Source of the DNA: Komagataeibacter xylinus
GTDB taxonomy: Bacteria > Pseudomonadota > Alphaproteobacteria > Acetobacterales > Acetobacteraceae
Assembly: GCF_004302915.1 (NCBI RefSeq)
Contig: NZ_QQBI01000015.1
Coordinates: 1 to 64,000 of the forward strand
Direction: 5' to 3'
Length of the DNA: 64,000 nt
Shown here: piece by piece, positions 1 to 7,562 of the stretch
How the letters are laid out: every line of letters begins with the position of its first letter
How positions within the stretch are numbered: the stretch's first letter is position 1
Notes under the pieces: generated by a model
What the model saw: only the letters and a program-made list of their open reading frames with translations
Databases searched by the model: none
What the model was told of the DNA's origin: nothing
Made by a program: the position numbers and the translations under genes

Positions 1-63
1 CAGATCGGGCTCCTGTGGGATGACTGAATTCTACAAAATAACCCAAAATTTCCTCAAGTGTGA

Positions 64-225
64 GAAATTCGCGTCGAGATCGTGGATAGTAAATGCGAGA
101 CCAGTTCGGAAGATTCCTCCGTCTATAAATGCAAGGCCACGCTGAAGAACCCGGCAGGTAATGTCAGTGAGGTTACCGTGCCGATGAAGAAGGTTGACGG
201 CCACTGGGTCGCCCTGAACAATTAA
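64..225 (+). pseudogene. C-terminal remnant of a small lipoprotein family gene
   Basis: An open stretch without a start or signal peptide runs from an in-frame stop at 61-63 to a stop at 223-225. Its translation (core VDSKCETS..VYKCKATLK, then VPMKKVDGHWVALNN) aligns closely with the C-terminal half of the intact lipoprotein at 59724-60074 (VDSDCHTG..IYSCKITLK, VKKVEGEWVILKN) and more loosely with the one at 4239-4574. The two conserved cysteines and the final KKV-G-W motif are kept. The N-terminal half, lipobox and start are missing, and two in-frame stops lie just upstream (25-27, 61-63). I read it as a truncated paralogue; reading frame +2 is open upstream but shows no lipobox, so a simple frameshift is not supported. 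Confidence 0.6.
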
Positions 226-267
226 AGAAATTATTTAAAATACATTATTATTAAAATAATGAAAAAT

Positions 268-300
268 CGCGGGATTGAAAAACAATCCCGCGGAATTTTT
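268..300. terminator. Rho-independent terminator
   Basis: A perfect 10-bp stem (CGCGGGATTG at 268-277 with CAATCCCGCG at 283-292) has a 5-base A loop and is followed by GAATTTTT. It sits between the lipoprotein remnant and the 3' end of the minus-strand gene at 352, so it may serve both directions; the T run favours the plus strand. Confidence 0.8.
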
Positions 301-351
301 GGTTGCAGCAACCTGAAACAGGTTGAATATTACTGAAAATCAGGGGGCGCT

Positions 352-1653
352 TCACTGCTTACACTGCGCATTGATGTCATGCCCAATGCCTGACTCTCCC
401 CGGCCCACAAAAATCTCCTTTACCGCGACATCGCGCATGGCATGCAGCCCCTCGGTGGCATATTTGCCATCGCAGTTGAACTTGCCGTTGAGAATATAGT
501 CATCGGTTTCATGCTTCCTGAGCGCATCATGCCAGTTTGAATAGGCATTGAGGGCCGCTTCATCTACCACCGGGGCATAAACCTCGATATTCACGTAATC
601 CTCGGCATGCGACCCCTGCTCCATCAGCCCGATATTGGGGTTAGCGGCATTGCCGCAGCTTTCAAGGCAGTCAGCCACAGGCCGGGCATTGCCGTTCAGC
701 GCGGCGCTTACGTCGCCCATTGTCAGTTCGGCCACCGAGGGGGTTGAATTCTGGATGAACGGTGTCAGCGGCACCGAGCAGGCTGGGGTCACCTTCAGCC
801 CGTAGCCCTGAATCTGGTCGCCCTGTTCATAGGCTGTCAGTTCGCAGGCTTTTATCATGTAAGTATAGGCCGTGGTCTTGTCAGCATAGTGGTTCACATA
901 TTTGGCTGGCCCCGTCATCTGCTCAAGAAAGGGGCGCTGGATGCCCAGCATGTCCAACTGGAAGATGCGCAGCAGGGGCGGTGCGTTCGTATCGCTGCTC
1001 AGGGAGGGCTCGGGCGGGCGACTGGCCCAGCGCACGGCGCGCGAGACGCCAAGTTTCTCGACATGGGGCACTTCATCATCTGAAAGCGCACCCGTCTGGT
1101 CATCCCCGTAGGCCGCCTGCCAGGTTTTGATGGCCGTGCGCGTACCATCGCCATAAATTCCATCGGCCTTGAGCATGGGAGAGGACGCATACCCGGCATT
1201 GATGAGCTTCTGTTGCAGGGCAATATGCAGGTCGATATCGCGCGCGGCTTCCTGCGCATAGGGGCCGCTGAGGGATTTTGCCCACTCGGCGGCCTGCTGC
1301 TCCGTTATTTTCACGTAGCATGAAGCAGCGCCCGCTGGCAGGACCGCGCCCGGCGTGCCCGCGGGCGGAATGGCGCACGTATTGCGCAAGGCCGCGTCAT
1401 AGGCAACGGCCTGCGCCTTGATGGCAGCATAGGCCCCCGCCCCCTCCTGCCCGCGATGGGCATAGAACACTTTTTCAAGGTCCAGTTCCGCTTTTGCCAT
1501 GACCGGATCAGCACAGAGCGCCGTGGCCAGAACATCGGCCCCGTCAAGCCGGGGGCAGGTAAAACCGGGGTGGTAGGCCGGGGCGGCAAGAGCCGGTGCC
1601 CAAAGGAGCATGACGGGCAGAAAACTGCCACCCAACCAGCCAGGAACACGCAT
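352..1653 (-). CDS. Secreted LprI-like / peptidoglycan-binding protein
   Basis: A 433-residue protein with an N-terminal signal peptide (hydrophobic LPVMLLWAPALA, probable cleavage after ALAA). Residues about 33-120 contain a cysteine-bearing helical region resembling the lysozyme-inhibitor LprI / DUF1311 N-terminal domain (FTCPRLDGADVLATALCADP). Residues about 145-185 look like a peptidoglycan_binding_1 domain (LQQKLINAGY, then DGIYGDGTRTAIKTWQ). The C-terminal 230 residues are unrecognised but hold several further cysteines (ACELTAYEQG, DCLESCGNAANP, NCDGKYATEG), suggesting a disulfide-bonded periplasmic domain. A role at the cell wall, such as binding or lysozyme protection, is inferred from the domains only. 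It is divergent from the CsbD-like gene at 1883. Confidence 0.7.
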   Translation of the reverse strand: MRVPGWLGGSFLPVMLLWAPALAAPAYHPGFTCPRLDGADVLATALCADPVMAKAELDLEKVFYAHRGQEGAGAYAAIKAQAVAYDAALRNTCAIPPAGTPGAVLPAGAASCYVKITEQQAAEWAKSLSGPYAQEAARDIDLHIALQQKLINAGYASSPMLKADGIYGDGTRTAIKTWQAAYGDDQTGALSDDEVPHVEKLGVSRAVRWASRPPEPSLSSDTNAPPLLRIFQLDMLGIQRPFLEQMTGPAKYVNHYADKTTAYTYMIKACELTAYEQGDQIQGYGLKVTPACSVPLTPFIQNSTPSVAELTMGDVSAALNGNARPVADCLESCGNAANPNIGLMEQGSHAEDYVNIEVYAPVVDEAALNAYSNWHDALRKHETDDYILNGKFNCDGKYATEGLHAMRDVAVKEIFVGRGESGIGHDINAQCKQ

Positions 1654-1765
1654 GGGAAAACCTTTTCTTGTGAAAGATCAGACAGCAATGAAAAAACTGT
1701 CCATACAATTAAGTCCGGCCAACAGGCCCTCATGCAGGTGAAACTGCATCCATTCCCCTCAATTC

Positions 1766-1796
1766 ATGCATTAAATGTCTGTCAGGTATGCATTAA
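1766..1796. repeat. Short direct repeat upstream of the CsbD-like gene
   Basis: The nonamer ATGCATTAA occurs at 1766-1774 and again at 1788-1796, a 22-bp period (about two helical turns), within the AT-richer divergent intergenic region 1654-1882. It could be a regulator site for either flanking gene; no regulator can be assigned. Confidence 0.3.
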
Positions 1797-1882
1797 TCGT
1801 TGCATTCCTCCATGCGTCGTGCTTTTGTCTGGCATGCGTTTAACGCAGCATTGCTCTGTAAGTCTTTTAGGGGAGATGTGAC

Positions 1883-2071
1883 ATGGATCGTTTCAAGACA
1901 ATGCTCCGCGGTCGCACCAACATGCTGCTTGGCCAGCTCAAGCAGGAAATTGGCTATGCCACAGGCCTGCGGCGGCTGGAGCGCCAGGGCATCGCACAGG
2001 AAATGCGTGGCTTTTCGCAAACGGCGCGCCTGCACCGCATGGCCAGCATGGACCAGCCCGAACAGGGCTGA
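1883..2071 (+). CDS. Small CsbD-like stress protein
   Basis: A 62-residue basic, helix-forming protein starting at an ATG preceded by GGGGAG. The pattern GRTNMLLGQLKQEIGYATG followed by RRLERQGIAQ resembles the CsbD family layout (a GK-type helix, then a second helix with L-x-x-x-G-x-A), a family linked to general stress in many bacteria. Similarity is by eye and moderate. It lies alone between the divergent LprI-like gene and a hairpin at 2125-2146. Confidence 0.55.
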   Translation: MDRFKTMLRGRTNMLLGQLKQEIGYATGLRRLERQGIAQEMRGFSQTARLHRMASMDQPEQG

Positions 2072-2124
2072 AAGCCTGCCCGGCATCTGTCATAGCAAAC
2101 GCATAACCGCATCGCGTGCAGGGT

Positions 2125-2146
2125 GGTTGCCGGAAAACCGGCAACC
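2125..2146. terminator. Hairpin after the CsbD-like gene
   Basis: A perfect 9-bp stem GGTTGCCGG/CCGGCAACC with an AAAA loop lies 53 bases after the stop of the CsbD-like gene. There is no T run, so termination is possible but not certain; it could instead shape the leader of the next gene. Confidence 0.4.
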
Positions 2147-2185
2147 CGTACCATGGCCTGTTCCCTTAATTCTTGCAGGAAATTG

Positions 2186-2431
2186 ATGGCCATGAGCAAA
2201 GACCAGATTATCGACATGCCTTTCACCACAGACGCCATGAAAGCGGCGATCGAACGGCGCATCATCCAGTCTCCCCAGCTTTCCGATACTGACAAGCATG
2301 AACTGAGCGTGATCCTCGCGCGGCTTGATGCGCAGGGCCTTGCAACACTCGTCGAGACCGTTCTCGGCCATGCCATTGAATCCGGTTCCGAAATTCTGCC
2401 CTACCTCAAACGCCTCGGCGAGAAGGGCTGA
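2186..2431 (+). CDS. Small hypothetical protein
   Basis: An 81-residue protein beginning MAMSKDQIIDMP. I chose the ATG at 2186 because CAGGA ends 5 bases before it; the ATG at 2192 is the alternative, and the longer open frame from 2123 crosses the preceding hairpin. The sequence is mostly helical and slightly acidic (TDKHELSVILARLDAQGL), with no signal peptide, membrane segment or motif that I recognise. It ends four bases before the convergent DUF2075 gene stop. Confidence 0.55.
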   Translation: MAMSKDQIIDMPFTTDAMKAAIERRIIQSPQLSDTDKHELSVILARLDAQGLATLVETVLGHAIESGSEILPYLKRLGEKG

Positions 2432-2435
2432 ACCC

Positions 2436-3680
2436 CTACGGCGCGGCGGCAGCAGCCTGCCGCGCATGCCATAAGGCATCGAGCCGGGCATGCAGGCGGG
2501 GATCGCTGGCATAGATGTAAAGCCCCCTCACCCCACGCGTCATGAGCACGTTGATGGAGTTGAGGATGATCCGCGCCATGACCGCAGGCGGGTTCTCCAC
2601 CCCGTCGCGCCCGGTAAAGGCGGCGCGGTCCTCGTAGCGGGCAGGGTCGATCACGATCCGGTCGGTGGCCGGGTCATAGGTTACGGACGGGCCAAGGATC
2701 ACACCCGCATAATTCAGGTCAAACCCCTGGATGGTATAGACCGAGCCCACCTCATCAATCGTATCCGCCCGTTCCGCCCAGGGCAGGCGGGCCTGCGGCA
2801 TCGCGCGGTCCCAGCGCAGGTGAAAGCGCCCCTCGGTAATGAAATGGTCCTGCCCGTTCAGGGTGTAGGGATAATCGTAGGTGGCCAGCATGCGGCACAG
2901 CCCGTACTGCGCATTGCGCTGGCATATGGCTTCGTACAGAGCCTGCGCGTCATCATAAATACGAAAATCAAAGGGCTGCGGCGCCGGTAGCGCGCGCAGT
3001 TCGCCATCACGCAGGGCGCGGATCCAGTCCATCACATCCGCATGGGCGTGCATGCGGAACTGCTGGTCCAGCCTGCGGATCACGACCGGATAGCCCGCAA
3101 CCAGCGCGCGCAGGCGTTCATCAGTCCACAGGCTCTTGAACTTGAGCACCTGCCTTGCATCGAACACGATCACCACGATGCGGGCATGGCGGATGATCTC
3201 GGCAAGCTGGTTGTCCTGCCTAAAGCGGTTATAGGGGTCGCTGCGGGTCAGAAGCAGATGGGCCTCATCCACCAGCACGATATCGGCCCGCCCCCCGTAA
3301 CCCGCCATCTGGTTGATGAAGGTGGTCGGCCGCTCGAAATCCTTCTTGCGCAGGCAGGGCTGGGATTCGGAAATGTTGCGGTACAGCTTGATCATTTCCG
3401 GGTGGTTGACCAGCAGGGCGTTATGCGTGCCATGCAGCGGGTCGGCCGCATCCCGCCCGCGTGCTGCCTGCTGGATGGCGGTGAACAGCGTGTTGAGCAG
3501 CAGGCTCTTGCCCGTGCCCGCATCGCCCTCGATCACGAACAGCGCATGCGCATCGGCCGTGTGGGCGCGGCAGAAGGCCAGCACTTCATCCATCAGCGCC
3601 TGTTGCGGGCCGGTCAGCCCTACGGTGGGGGCCAGGCGGGTCAGGGCGCTATCAGGCGCGGGGGGGATGGGCGTTTGCAT
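2436..3680 (-). CDS. DUF2075 family ATPase / helicase-like protein
   Basis: A P-loop NTPase of about 414 residues. Walker A is GDAGTGKS near residue 52, Walker B/DEAH is LVDEAHLLL near residue 140, and the C-terminal half has SF1-helicase-like motifs (VYTIQGFDLNYAGV; NSINVLMTRGVRGLYIY), as in DUF2075 / Schlafen-type helicases. I prefer the ATG at 3680 because GGAAAC precedes it at a good distance; an in-frame ATG at 3707 lacks a good site. There is no nuclease domain fused and no restriction or defence partner next to it, so its substrate is unknown. Confidence 0.75.
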   Translation of the reverse strand: MQTPIPPAPDSALTRLAPTVGLTGPQQALMDEVLAFCRAHTADAHALFVIEGDAGTGKSLLLNTLFTAIQQAARGRDAADPLHGTHNALLVNHPEMIKLYRNISESQPCLRKKDFERPTTFINQMAGYGGRADIVLVDEAHLLLTRSDPYNRFRQDNQLAEIIRHARIVVIVFDARQVLKFKSLWTDERLRALVAGYPVVIRRLDQQFRMHAHADVMDWIRALRDGELRALPAPQPFDFRIYDDAQALYEAICQRNAQYGLCRMLATYDYPYTLNGQDHFITEGRFHLRWDRAMPQARLPWAERADTIDEVGSVYTIQGFDLNYAGVILGPSVTYDPATDRIVIDPARYEDRAAFTGRDGVENPPAVMARIILNSINVLMTRGVRGLYIYASDPRLHARLDALWHARQAAAAAP

Positions 3681-3820
3681 ATGGGTTTCCGTAAAGGGCC
3701 TGCCCATGCCGGGCAGAACAAAGCTGATATGTAAAATACGACGTGAGGTCGTGCATCCTATAAGTTATAACGCGCCCTTACGCGCACATTGCGCGCCACG
3801 TTAACAGGATAGCCTGAACC

Positions 3821-4072
3821 ATGACCGACAAACCCACCGCCGCCGCCCGCGAACACATGCACAAGCTTGCAGCCCGTGGCCTGAAGGAGCCCAAGCTGCT
3901 CCAGAAGGAAGAGGTGATCGCCCTCGCCCAGCATGTTGCCAAGGAGCATGGCCGCGCCTCGGGCACCGAGCACGAGATCGCCAAGAAGGCCGAGCACAAC
4001 CCCGAGGGCGTGACCGCAGCCGAGATCCAGGCCCTGTGCGCCCACGTGACCGGCGAGCGCACCGCACGCTGA
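3821..4072 (+). CDS. Small conserved-type hypothetical protein
   Basis: An 83-residue hydrophilic, His/Lys/Glu-rich helical protein (AAREHMHKLAARGL; ALAQHVAKEHGRASG) with no signal peptide or membrane segment. It is divergent from the DUF2075 ATPase and followed 20 bases later by a strong terminator, so it forms its own transcription unit. I cannot assign a function. Confidence 0.6.
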   Translation: MTDKPTAAAREHMHKLAARGLKEPKLLQKEEVIALAQHVAKEHGRASGTEHEIAKKAEHNPEGVTAAEIQALCAHVTGERTAR

Positions 4073-4091
4073 AGCAGGCTGCATGACCACG

Positions 4092-4120
4092 AAAAAACAG
4101 GGGGAAACCCCTGTTTTTTT
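4092..4120 (+). terminator. Rho-independent terminator
   Basis: A stem of ACAGGGG with CCCCTGT, closed by an A-rich left flank and a T7 run, lies directly after the gene ending at 4072. Confidence 0.85.
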
Positions 4121-4238
4121 ATGTACGGCAAAGACTGCTGCGTTCCGGTTCATTTTAGAATAATAAAAACCATTCGGACTAATTGAGTTGTTAAAAAGGT
4201 TCATCAATCATACATTTATAACATAATCGTGAGAAAAT

Positions 4239-4574
4239 TTGATTGCCTTTTCCAAGTGCTTCCGTTCCACCCTGCTCATGCTGCCCGTGCTTGCACTGGC
4301 TGCCTGTGGCAGCGGCGCGCCCTCCAAAAGTGAGGTCCAGCAGACATTCGCCGCCATGAAAATGCATTACATGGAAGCCAACGGCATTACGGATGCCACT
4401 CTTCCCATTGAGGAAAAGCTGCCCAAGGTCACCGTTACGGACAGCAGCTGCGATGATAAAGCAGTCGATGGCGTCTATGTCTGCAAGCTCGATCTGCAGC
4501 ATAATGACGAGAAAAACGAAATACCGTTGCACTTCAAGAAGGTCGACGGCACATGGACCATACTGGATAAGTAA
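4239..4574 (+). CDS. Small lipoprotein (paralogous family, copy 2)
   Basis: A 111-residue lipoprotein. The start is TTG at 4239, the only start between the upstream in-frame stop (4230-4232) and the signal peptide. The signal is followed by the lipobox LALAAC, so Cys23 should be lipidated. The mature part has two cysteines (DSSCDD and VYVCKLDL) and ends in KKVDGTWTILDK. These features are shared with the protein at 59724-60074 and with the remnant at 64-225. It is AT-richer upstream than its neighbours. The function is unknown; the compact two-cysteine domain suggests a disulfide. Confidence 0.75.
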   Translation: MIAFSKCFRSTLLMLPVLALAACGSGAPSKSEVQQTFAAMKMHYMEANGITDATLPIEEKLPKVTVTDSSCDDKAVDGVYVCKLDLQHNDEKNEIPLHFKKVDGTWTILDK

Positions 4575-4589
4575 CCCGAGCGGGCCAGG

Positions 4590-4612
4590 ACGCAGGCGGC
4601 TATCCTGCGTTT
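4590..4612 (+). terminator. Weak terminator hairpin after the lipoprotein gene
   Basis: A perfect 7-bp stem ACGCAGG/CCTGCGT with a 7-base loop begins 15 bases after the lipoprotein stop and is followed by TTAG only, so the T run is poor. Confidence 0.35.
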
Positions 4613-4751
4613 AGTTGCCATGCGTCCGGCCCTGCGCGCACGGAGGTGATGAAGGTTCCTGCCTTCTTCCCTGCCCAGCGACAGCCTCGCGGCAGGTTGC
4701 TGGCGGGCTCCCTGCGTTACGCAGAACCGGCGGCACCGGCCTTGCTGTTAC

Positions 4752-4967
4752 TTACCACCGCATCTTGCTGCCCGTGCGCTCAAGCAGGCTGCTAACATAG
4801 GCCAGCAGCATCAGGCCGCCCAGAAACAGCCCCCAGACCAACGCAAAGCAGCCCAGCCCCGCCAGCACCATGGCAGCCATATGCCATGGCGTAAGGGTTA
4901 TGCCGCACACGAAATGCCCTGCCCCCAGCGCAATCAGCACCCAGAGCAGGGGCCATAATCGGGCCAT
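4752..4967 (-). CDS. Small two-helix membrane protein
   Basis: A 71-residue protein starting MARLWPLLWVLI, chosen because AGGGAG lies upstream of this ATG; a longer open frame extends to 5063 but adds low-complexity basic sequence. Two hydrophobic segments (LWPLLWVLIALGAGHFVCGI and MVLAGLGCFALVWGLFLGG) are predicted to span the membrane, followed by a short basic tail. No family recognised. Confidence 0.55.
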   Translation of the reverse strand: MARLWPLLWVLIALGAGHFVCGITLTPWHMAAMVLAGLGCFALVWGLFLGGLMLLAYVSSLLERTGSKMRW

Positions 4968-5225
4968 GTCCCGCTTTCTCCCTGTCCTCTGGCGCGCGTT
5001 GTGCGCCACAAGGCCGCTGCCCCGCAAGCCCTGCCCGCATGGGTTCGGCTTTGCGCGTTGCATGGCCGCACGCTATGACAGCATGCCTGCCCCGGGCCAG
5101 GCGCGCCATCGTGGCACGGGCCAGCCCGCGTTCACGCAGGCCTGAACGTTTCTGCATATGGGGAAACAGACTTATTCGCGCTACAGGACCGGACCAGAGC
5201 AGAAATAAGGAGTAATTTCCGCCGC

Positions 5226-5903
5226 ATGAGCACCCGCACGCGTTTCCCCATCTATTCCGTAACCGAACGGGCGGCCGACCTTGCGGTCCACATCATCGGC
5301 GTCGTGGGGCTTGGCTATGGCGTGTTGTGGCTGCTGCGCACGGCCATGCTGGCGCATTCGGGCCTCGCGGCGGGTGTGACCATGCTGTACTGCGGCGGCA
5401 TACTGGGCACCTGCCTGTCATCGGCGGCCTATAATTTCTGCCCGCCCTGCCGCCTCAAGGGCGGATTGCAGCGCATTGACCAGTCCATCATCTTCGTGGC
5501 CATTGCCGCAACCTATACGCCCTTCATCGTGCTCGGCGGGCAGGGGCGCGCCAGCCTGTGGTTCTGTGCGGTGCTGTGGGCCATGGCGGCAGCGGGCATC
5601 GTGGCCAAGATGTGCTTCTTCACCTGGTCACGCCGGTTTCATGTGGTGCCTTACCTGTGCGTGGCGTGGGTTTTCTTCCTGTGTCCTGACCCGCAGGTCT
5701 GGATGCTGCCCAGCCCGACCTTCTTTCTCATCGTGCTGGGGCTGTTCTTCTTCAGCATCGGGGTGGTGTTCTACATGCGCGAGAACATGCCGTTTTCCAA
5801 CGTGCTTTGGCACGTGATGGTGGTGCTTGGCGCAGGCACCCACATGACCGCGGTGGGCTGCATGCTGCTGCACTACAGCCACGGCCCGATGCGCGGGTTC
5901 TAG
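5226..5903 (+). CDS. Hemolysin III family membrane protein
   Basis: A 225-residue protein with about seven membrane segments that matches the hemolysin III / PAQR layout: N-terminal DLAVHIIGVVGLGYG with the first conserved His, central IDQSIIFVAIAATYTPF, and C-terminal GAGTHMTAVGCML carrying the last His. In this superfamily the conserved Ser/Asp/His residues form a metal-dependent hydrolase-like centre. Bacterial members are often called hemolysins, but the physiological role is unsettled. It is convergent with the sugar porter. Confidence 0.85.
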   Translation: MSTRTRFPIYSVTERAADLAVHIIGVVGLGYGVLWLLRTAMLAHSGLAAGVTMLYCGGILGTCLSSAAYNFCPPCRLKGGLQRIDQSIIFVAIAATYTPFIVLGGQGRASLWFCAVLWAMAAAGIVAKMCFFTWSRRFHVVPYLCVAWVFFLCPDPQVWMLPSPTFFLIVLGLFFFSIGVVFYMRENMPFSNVLWHVMVVLGAGTHMTAVGCMLLHYSHGPMRGF

Positions 5904-5918
5904 CGCAATTCCACTTCA

Positions 5919-5942
5919 CCAGTTCGAATGTGTCCATTCAAA
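5919..5942. terminator. Imperfect hairpin between convergent genes
   Basis: CCAGTTCGAATG pairs with CATTCAAACCGG with two mismatches, in the 50-base gap between the stops of the hemolysin III gene and the sugar porter. There is no T run on either strand, so its role as a bidirectional terminator is a guess. Confidence 0.3.
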
Positions 5943-5953
5943 CCGGATCTGCA

Positions 5954-7435
5954 CTAGCGCCCGATGCGGCGGAGTGGCAGGCCCGCCTCGAGGTGCTGCT
6001 CGATCACCTCCAGCGGCACGTCGCGCGTCTCGGGCACCAGCAGCACGGTAAACAGCATGAAGCCGATGTTCATCACGCTGAACCCGGCAAAGGTCCATCC
6101 CGCCCCCATCGCCGCGACAATGGTGAGAAAGGTGTTGCTCACCGCCCAGTCCATGCCCCAGTTGGCCAGCGTGGAGCACGCCACGCCAAAGTCACGCCCC
6201 GCGATGGGCTGGATCTCGGAGCACAGGGTCCACACCAGCGGCCCCGCCCCCATGCCAAAGCCCGCCACAAACACCAGCAGGGCCGCCACAAGGCTCAGCG
6301 TGGCCCCCAGCCCCTGCAGGTGCATCCCCTCGATGACGGCGGCACAGCCCAGCGCGCAGGCCATGATGACGCAGCTTGACACCAGCAGCGGCCTGCGCCC
6401 CCAGCGTGAGACCATAAAGATGGCCGCGATGCCCACCACCGCATTGACCATCCCGACCAGCACCGTGGCCCATGCGGCGGCGGTGGTGCCAAAATGCGCG
6501 CCTTCCAGAATCTTGGGGGCGTAATACATCACCACGTTGATGCCGGTGAGCTGCTGCATGATCTGCAGCCCGATGCCCAGCGCCACCGAGCGGCGGAAAT
6601 ACGGCTTGGCCCGCAGCAGGGCAAAGCCGCTTACCGCCTTGCCCGCGCCCAGTTCGTGGCGGATGCTGTCAAGCTCCCGGTCGGCCTCGGCCTCATCGCC
6701 ACGCAGGTCGCGCAGCACCTTGCGCGCCTCCTCAAAGCGCCCGCGCGCCGCAAGCCATGACGGGCTGGAGGGCAGCAGCGCACATGCGGCAAACAGCGCC
6801 ATGGCGGGCACAACCGGCAGCCCTACCATAAGCCGCCAGTGCCCTCCGCCCGCAAACAGGCCGCCCGCCAGGTAGCCCAGCAGGATGCCGCAGGACTGGA
6901 GCATGGAAAAGGTGGAGACCATGGTGCCACGCATCTTGCCCGTGGTCAGTTCCGATATGTAGAGCGGCGCAGTAAAGGTGCAGATGCCAATCGCCGCCCC
7001 GATCAGGAACCGCCCGAGCAGGATCTGCCCGATCAGCCCGGCCGTTGCGCAAAGCAGCGCGCCTGCCCCGATGAGCAGCGTGGCCGCGCCCAGCGCCAGC
7101 CTGCGGCCGAAGCGGCGCGAGAACACCCCCGCCCCGAGCGAGCCGAGCAGCGCCCCGATCATCAGCACCGACACGATCCATTCCTGCGCGCGCGCACTTG
7201 CGTGAAAGTCGTGGCCGATAAAGCCCAGCGCCTCGGCAATCAGCCCGGTATCAAGCCCTACGAGCAGCCCGGCCATGGCCGTGGTCAGCGCCGCGCGCAC
7301 CCCCGTGGCACCCGGCGGCGAGGCCTGCGGCGGGCATGGCGTGGCGGTGGGCGAAGATACAGGCTGTGACACGTGAGTTGATCCCCTGCGCTGCGGCGCC
7401 ATCGGGATCGAGCGCGCCGCCTGTCCTTCCTTCAT
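5954..7435 (-). CDS. MFS sugar porter (sugar:proton symporter family)
   Basis: A 12-helix major facilitator transporter of about 493 residues. Sugar-porter signatures: RFGRRLALG after helix 2, the central PSSPSWLAARGRFEEA (PESPRWL variant), GINVVMYYAPKILE in helix 7, SRWGRRPLLV after helix 8, and the C-terminal VPETRDVPLEVIE. It resembles XylE/GalP-type importers of aldoses; the substrate cannot be fixed from sequence. The start is uncertain: ATG 7435 is preferred over the TTG at 7468, which would overlap the inverted repeat at 7451-7481. The N-terminal 45 residues are Pro/Ser-rich and probably cytoplasmic. Divergent from the DUF6056-like gene. Confidence 0.85.
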   Translation of the reverse strand: MKEGQAARSIPMAPQRRGSTHVSQPVSSPTATPCPPQASPPGATGVRAALTTAMAGLLVGLDTGLIAEALGFIGHDFHASARAQEWIVSVLMIGALLGSLGAGVFSRRFGRRLALGAATLLIGAGALLCATAGLIGQILLGRFLIGAAIGICTFTAPLYISELTTGKMRGTMVSTFSMLQSCGILLGYLAGGLFAGGGHWRLMVGLPVVPAMALFAACALLPSSPSWLAARGRFEEARKVLRDLRGDEAEADRELDSIRHELGAGKAVSGFALLRAKPYFRRSVALGIGLQIMQQLTGINVVMYYAPKILEGAHFGTTAAAWATVLVGMVNAVVGIAAIFMVSRWGRRPLLVSSCVIMACALGCAAVIEGMHLQGLGATLSLVAALLVFVAGFGMGAGPLVWTLCSEIQPIAGRDFGVACSTLANWGMDWAVSNTFLTIVAAMGAGWTFAGFSVMNIGFMLFTVLLVPETRDVPLEVIEQHLEAGLPLRRIGR

Positions 7436-7450
7436 AGGCGATGCAACAGG

Positions 7451-7481
7451 CCCTGATCCATGATGCAACCCCGGATCAGGG
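7451..7481. promoter_or_regulatory. Perfect inverted repeat upstream of the sugar porter
   Basis: CCCTGATCC (7451-7459) and GGATCAGGG (7473-7481) form 9-bp arms with a 13-base spacer, 16 bases upstream of the preferred porter start. The arm centres are 22 bp apart, two helical turns, as expected for a dimeric repressor site. No regulator gene lies next to it. Confidence 0.4.
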
Positions 7482-7562
7482 TGGATTATGGGCCATCATT
7501 TTCGCGTATGCGGCGCGCCGTGTTAGGCATGCCGGCCCCACACCGCACAAAGACCCTGCCCC

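Noticed and set aside
1-63. N-terminal part of the decayed lipoprotein by frameshift
   Set aside because: The +2 frame is open but gives no lipobox or signal peptide and does not align to the intact copies.
5915-5950. tRNA T-arm (GGTTCGAATC-like string) between hemolysin III and the sugar porter
   Set aside because: No acceptor, D or anticodon arms can be drawn; the gap is only 50 bases.
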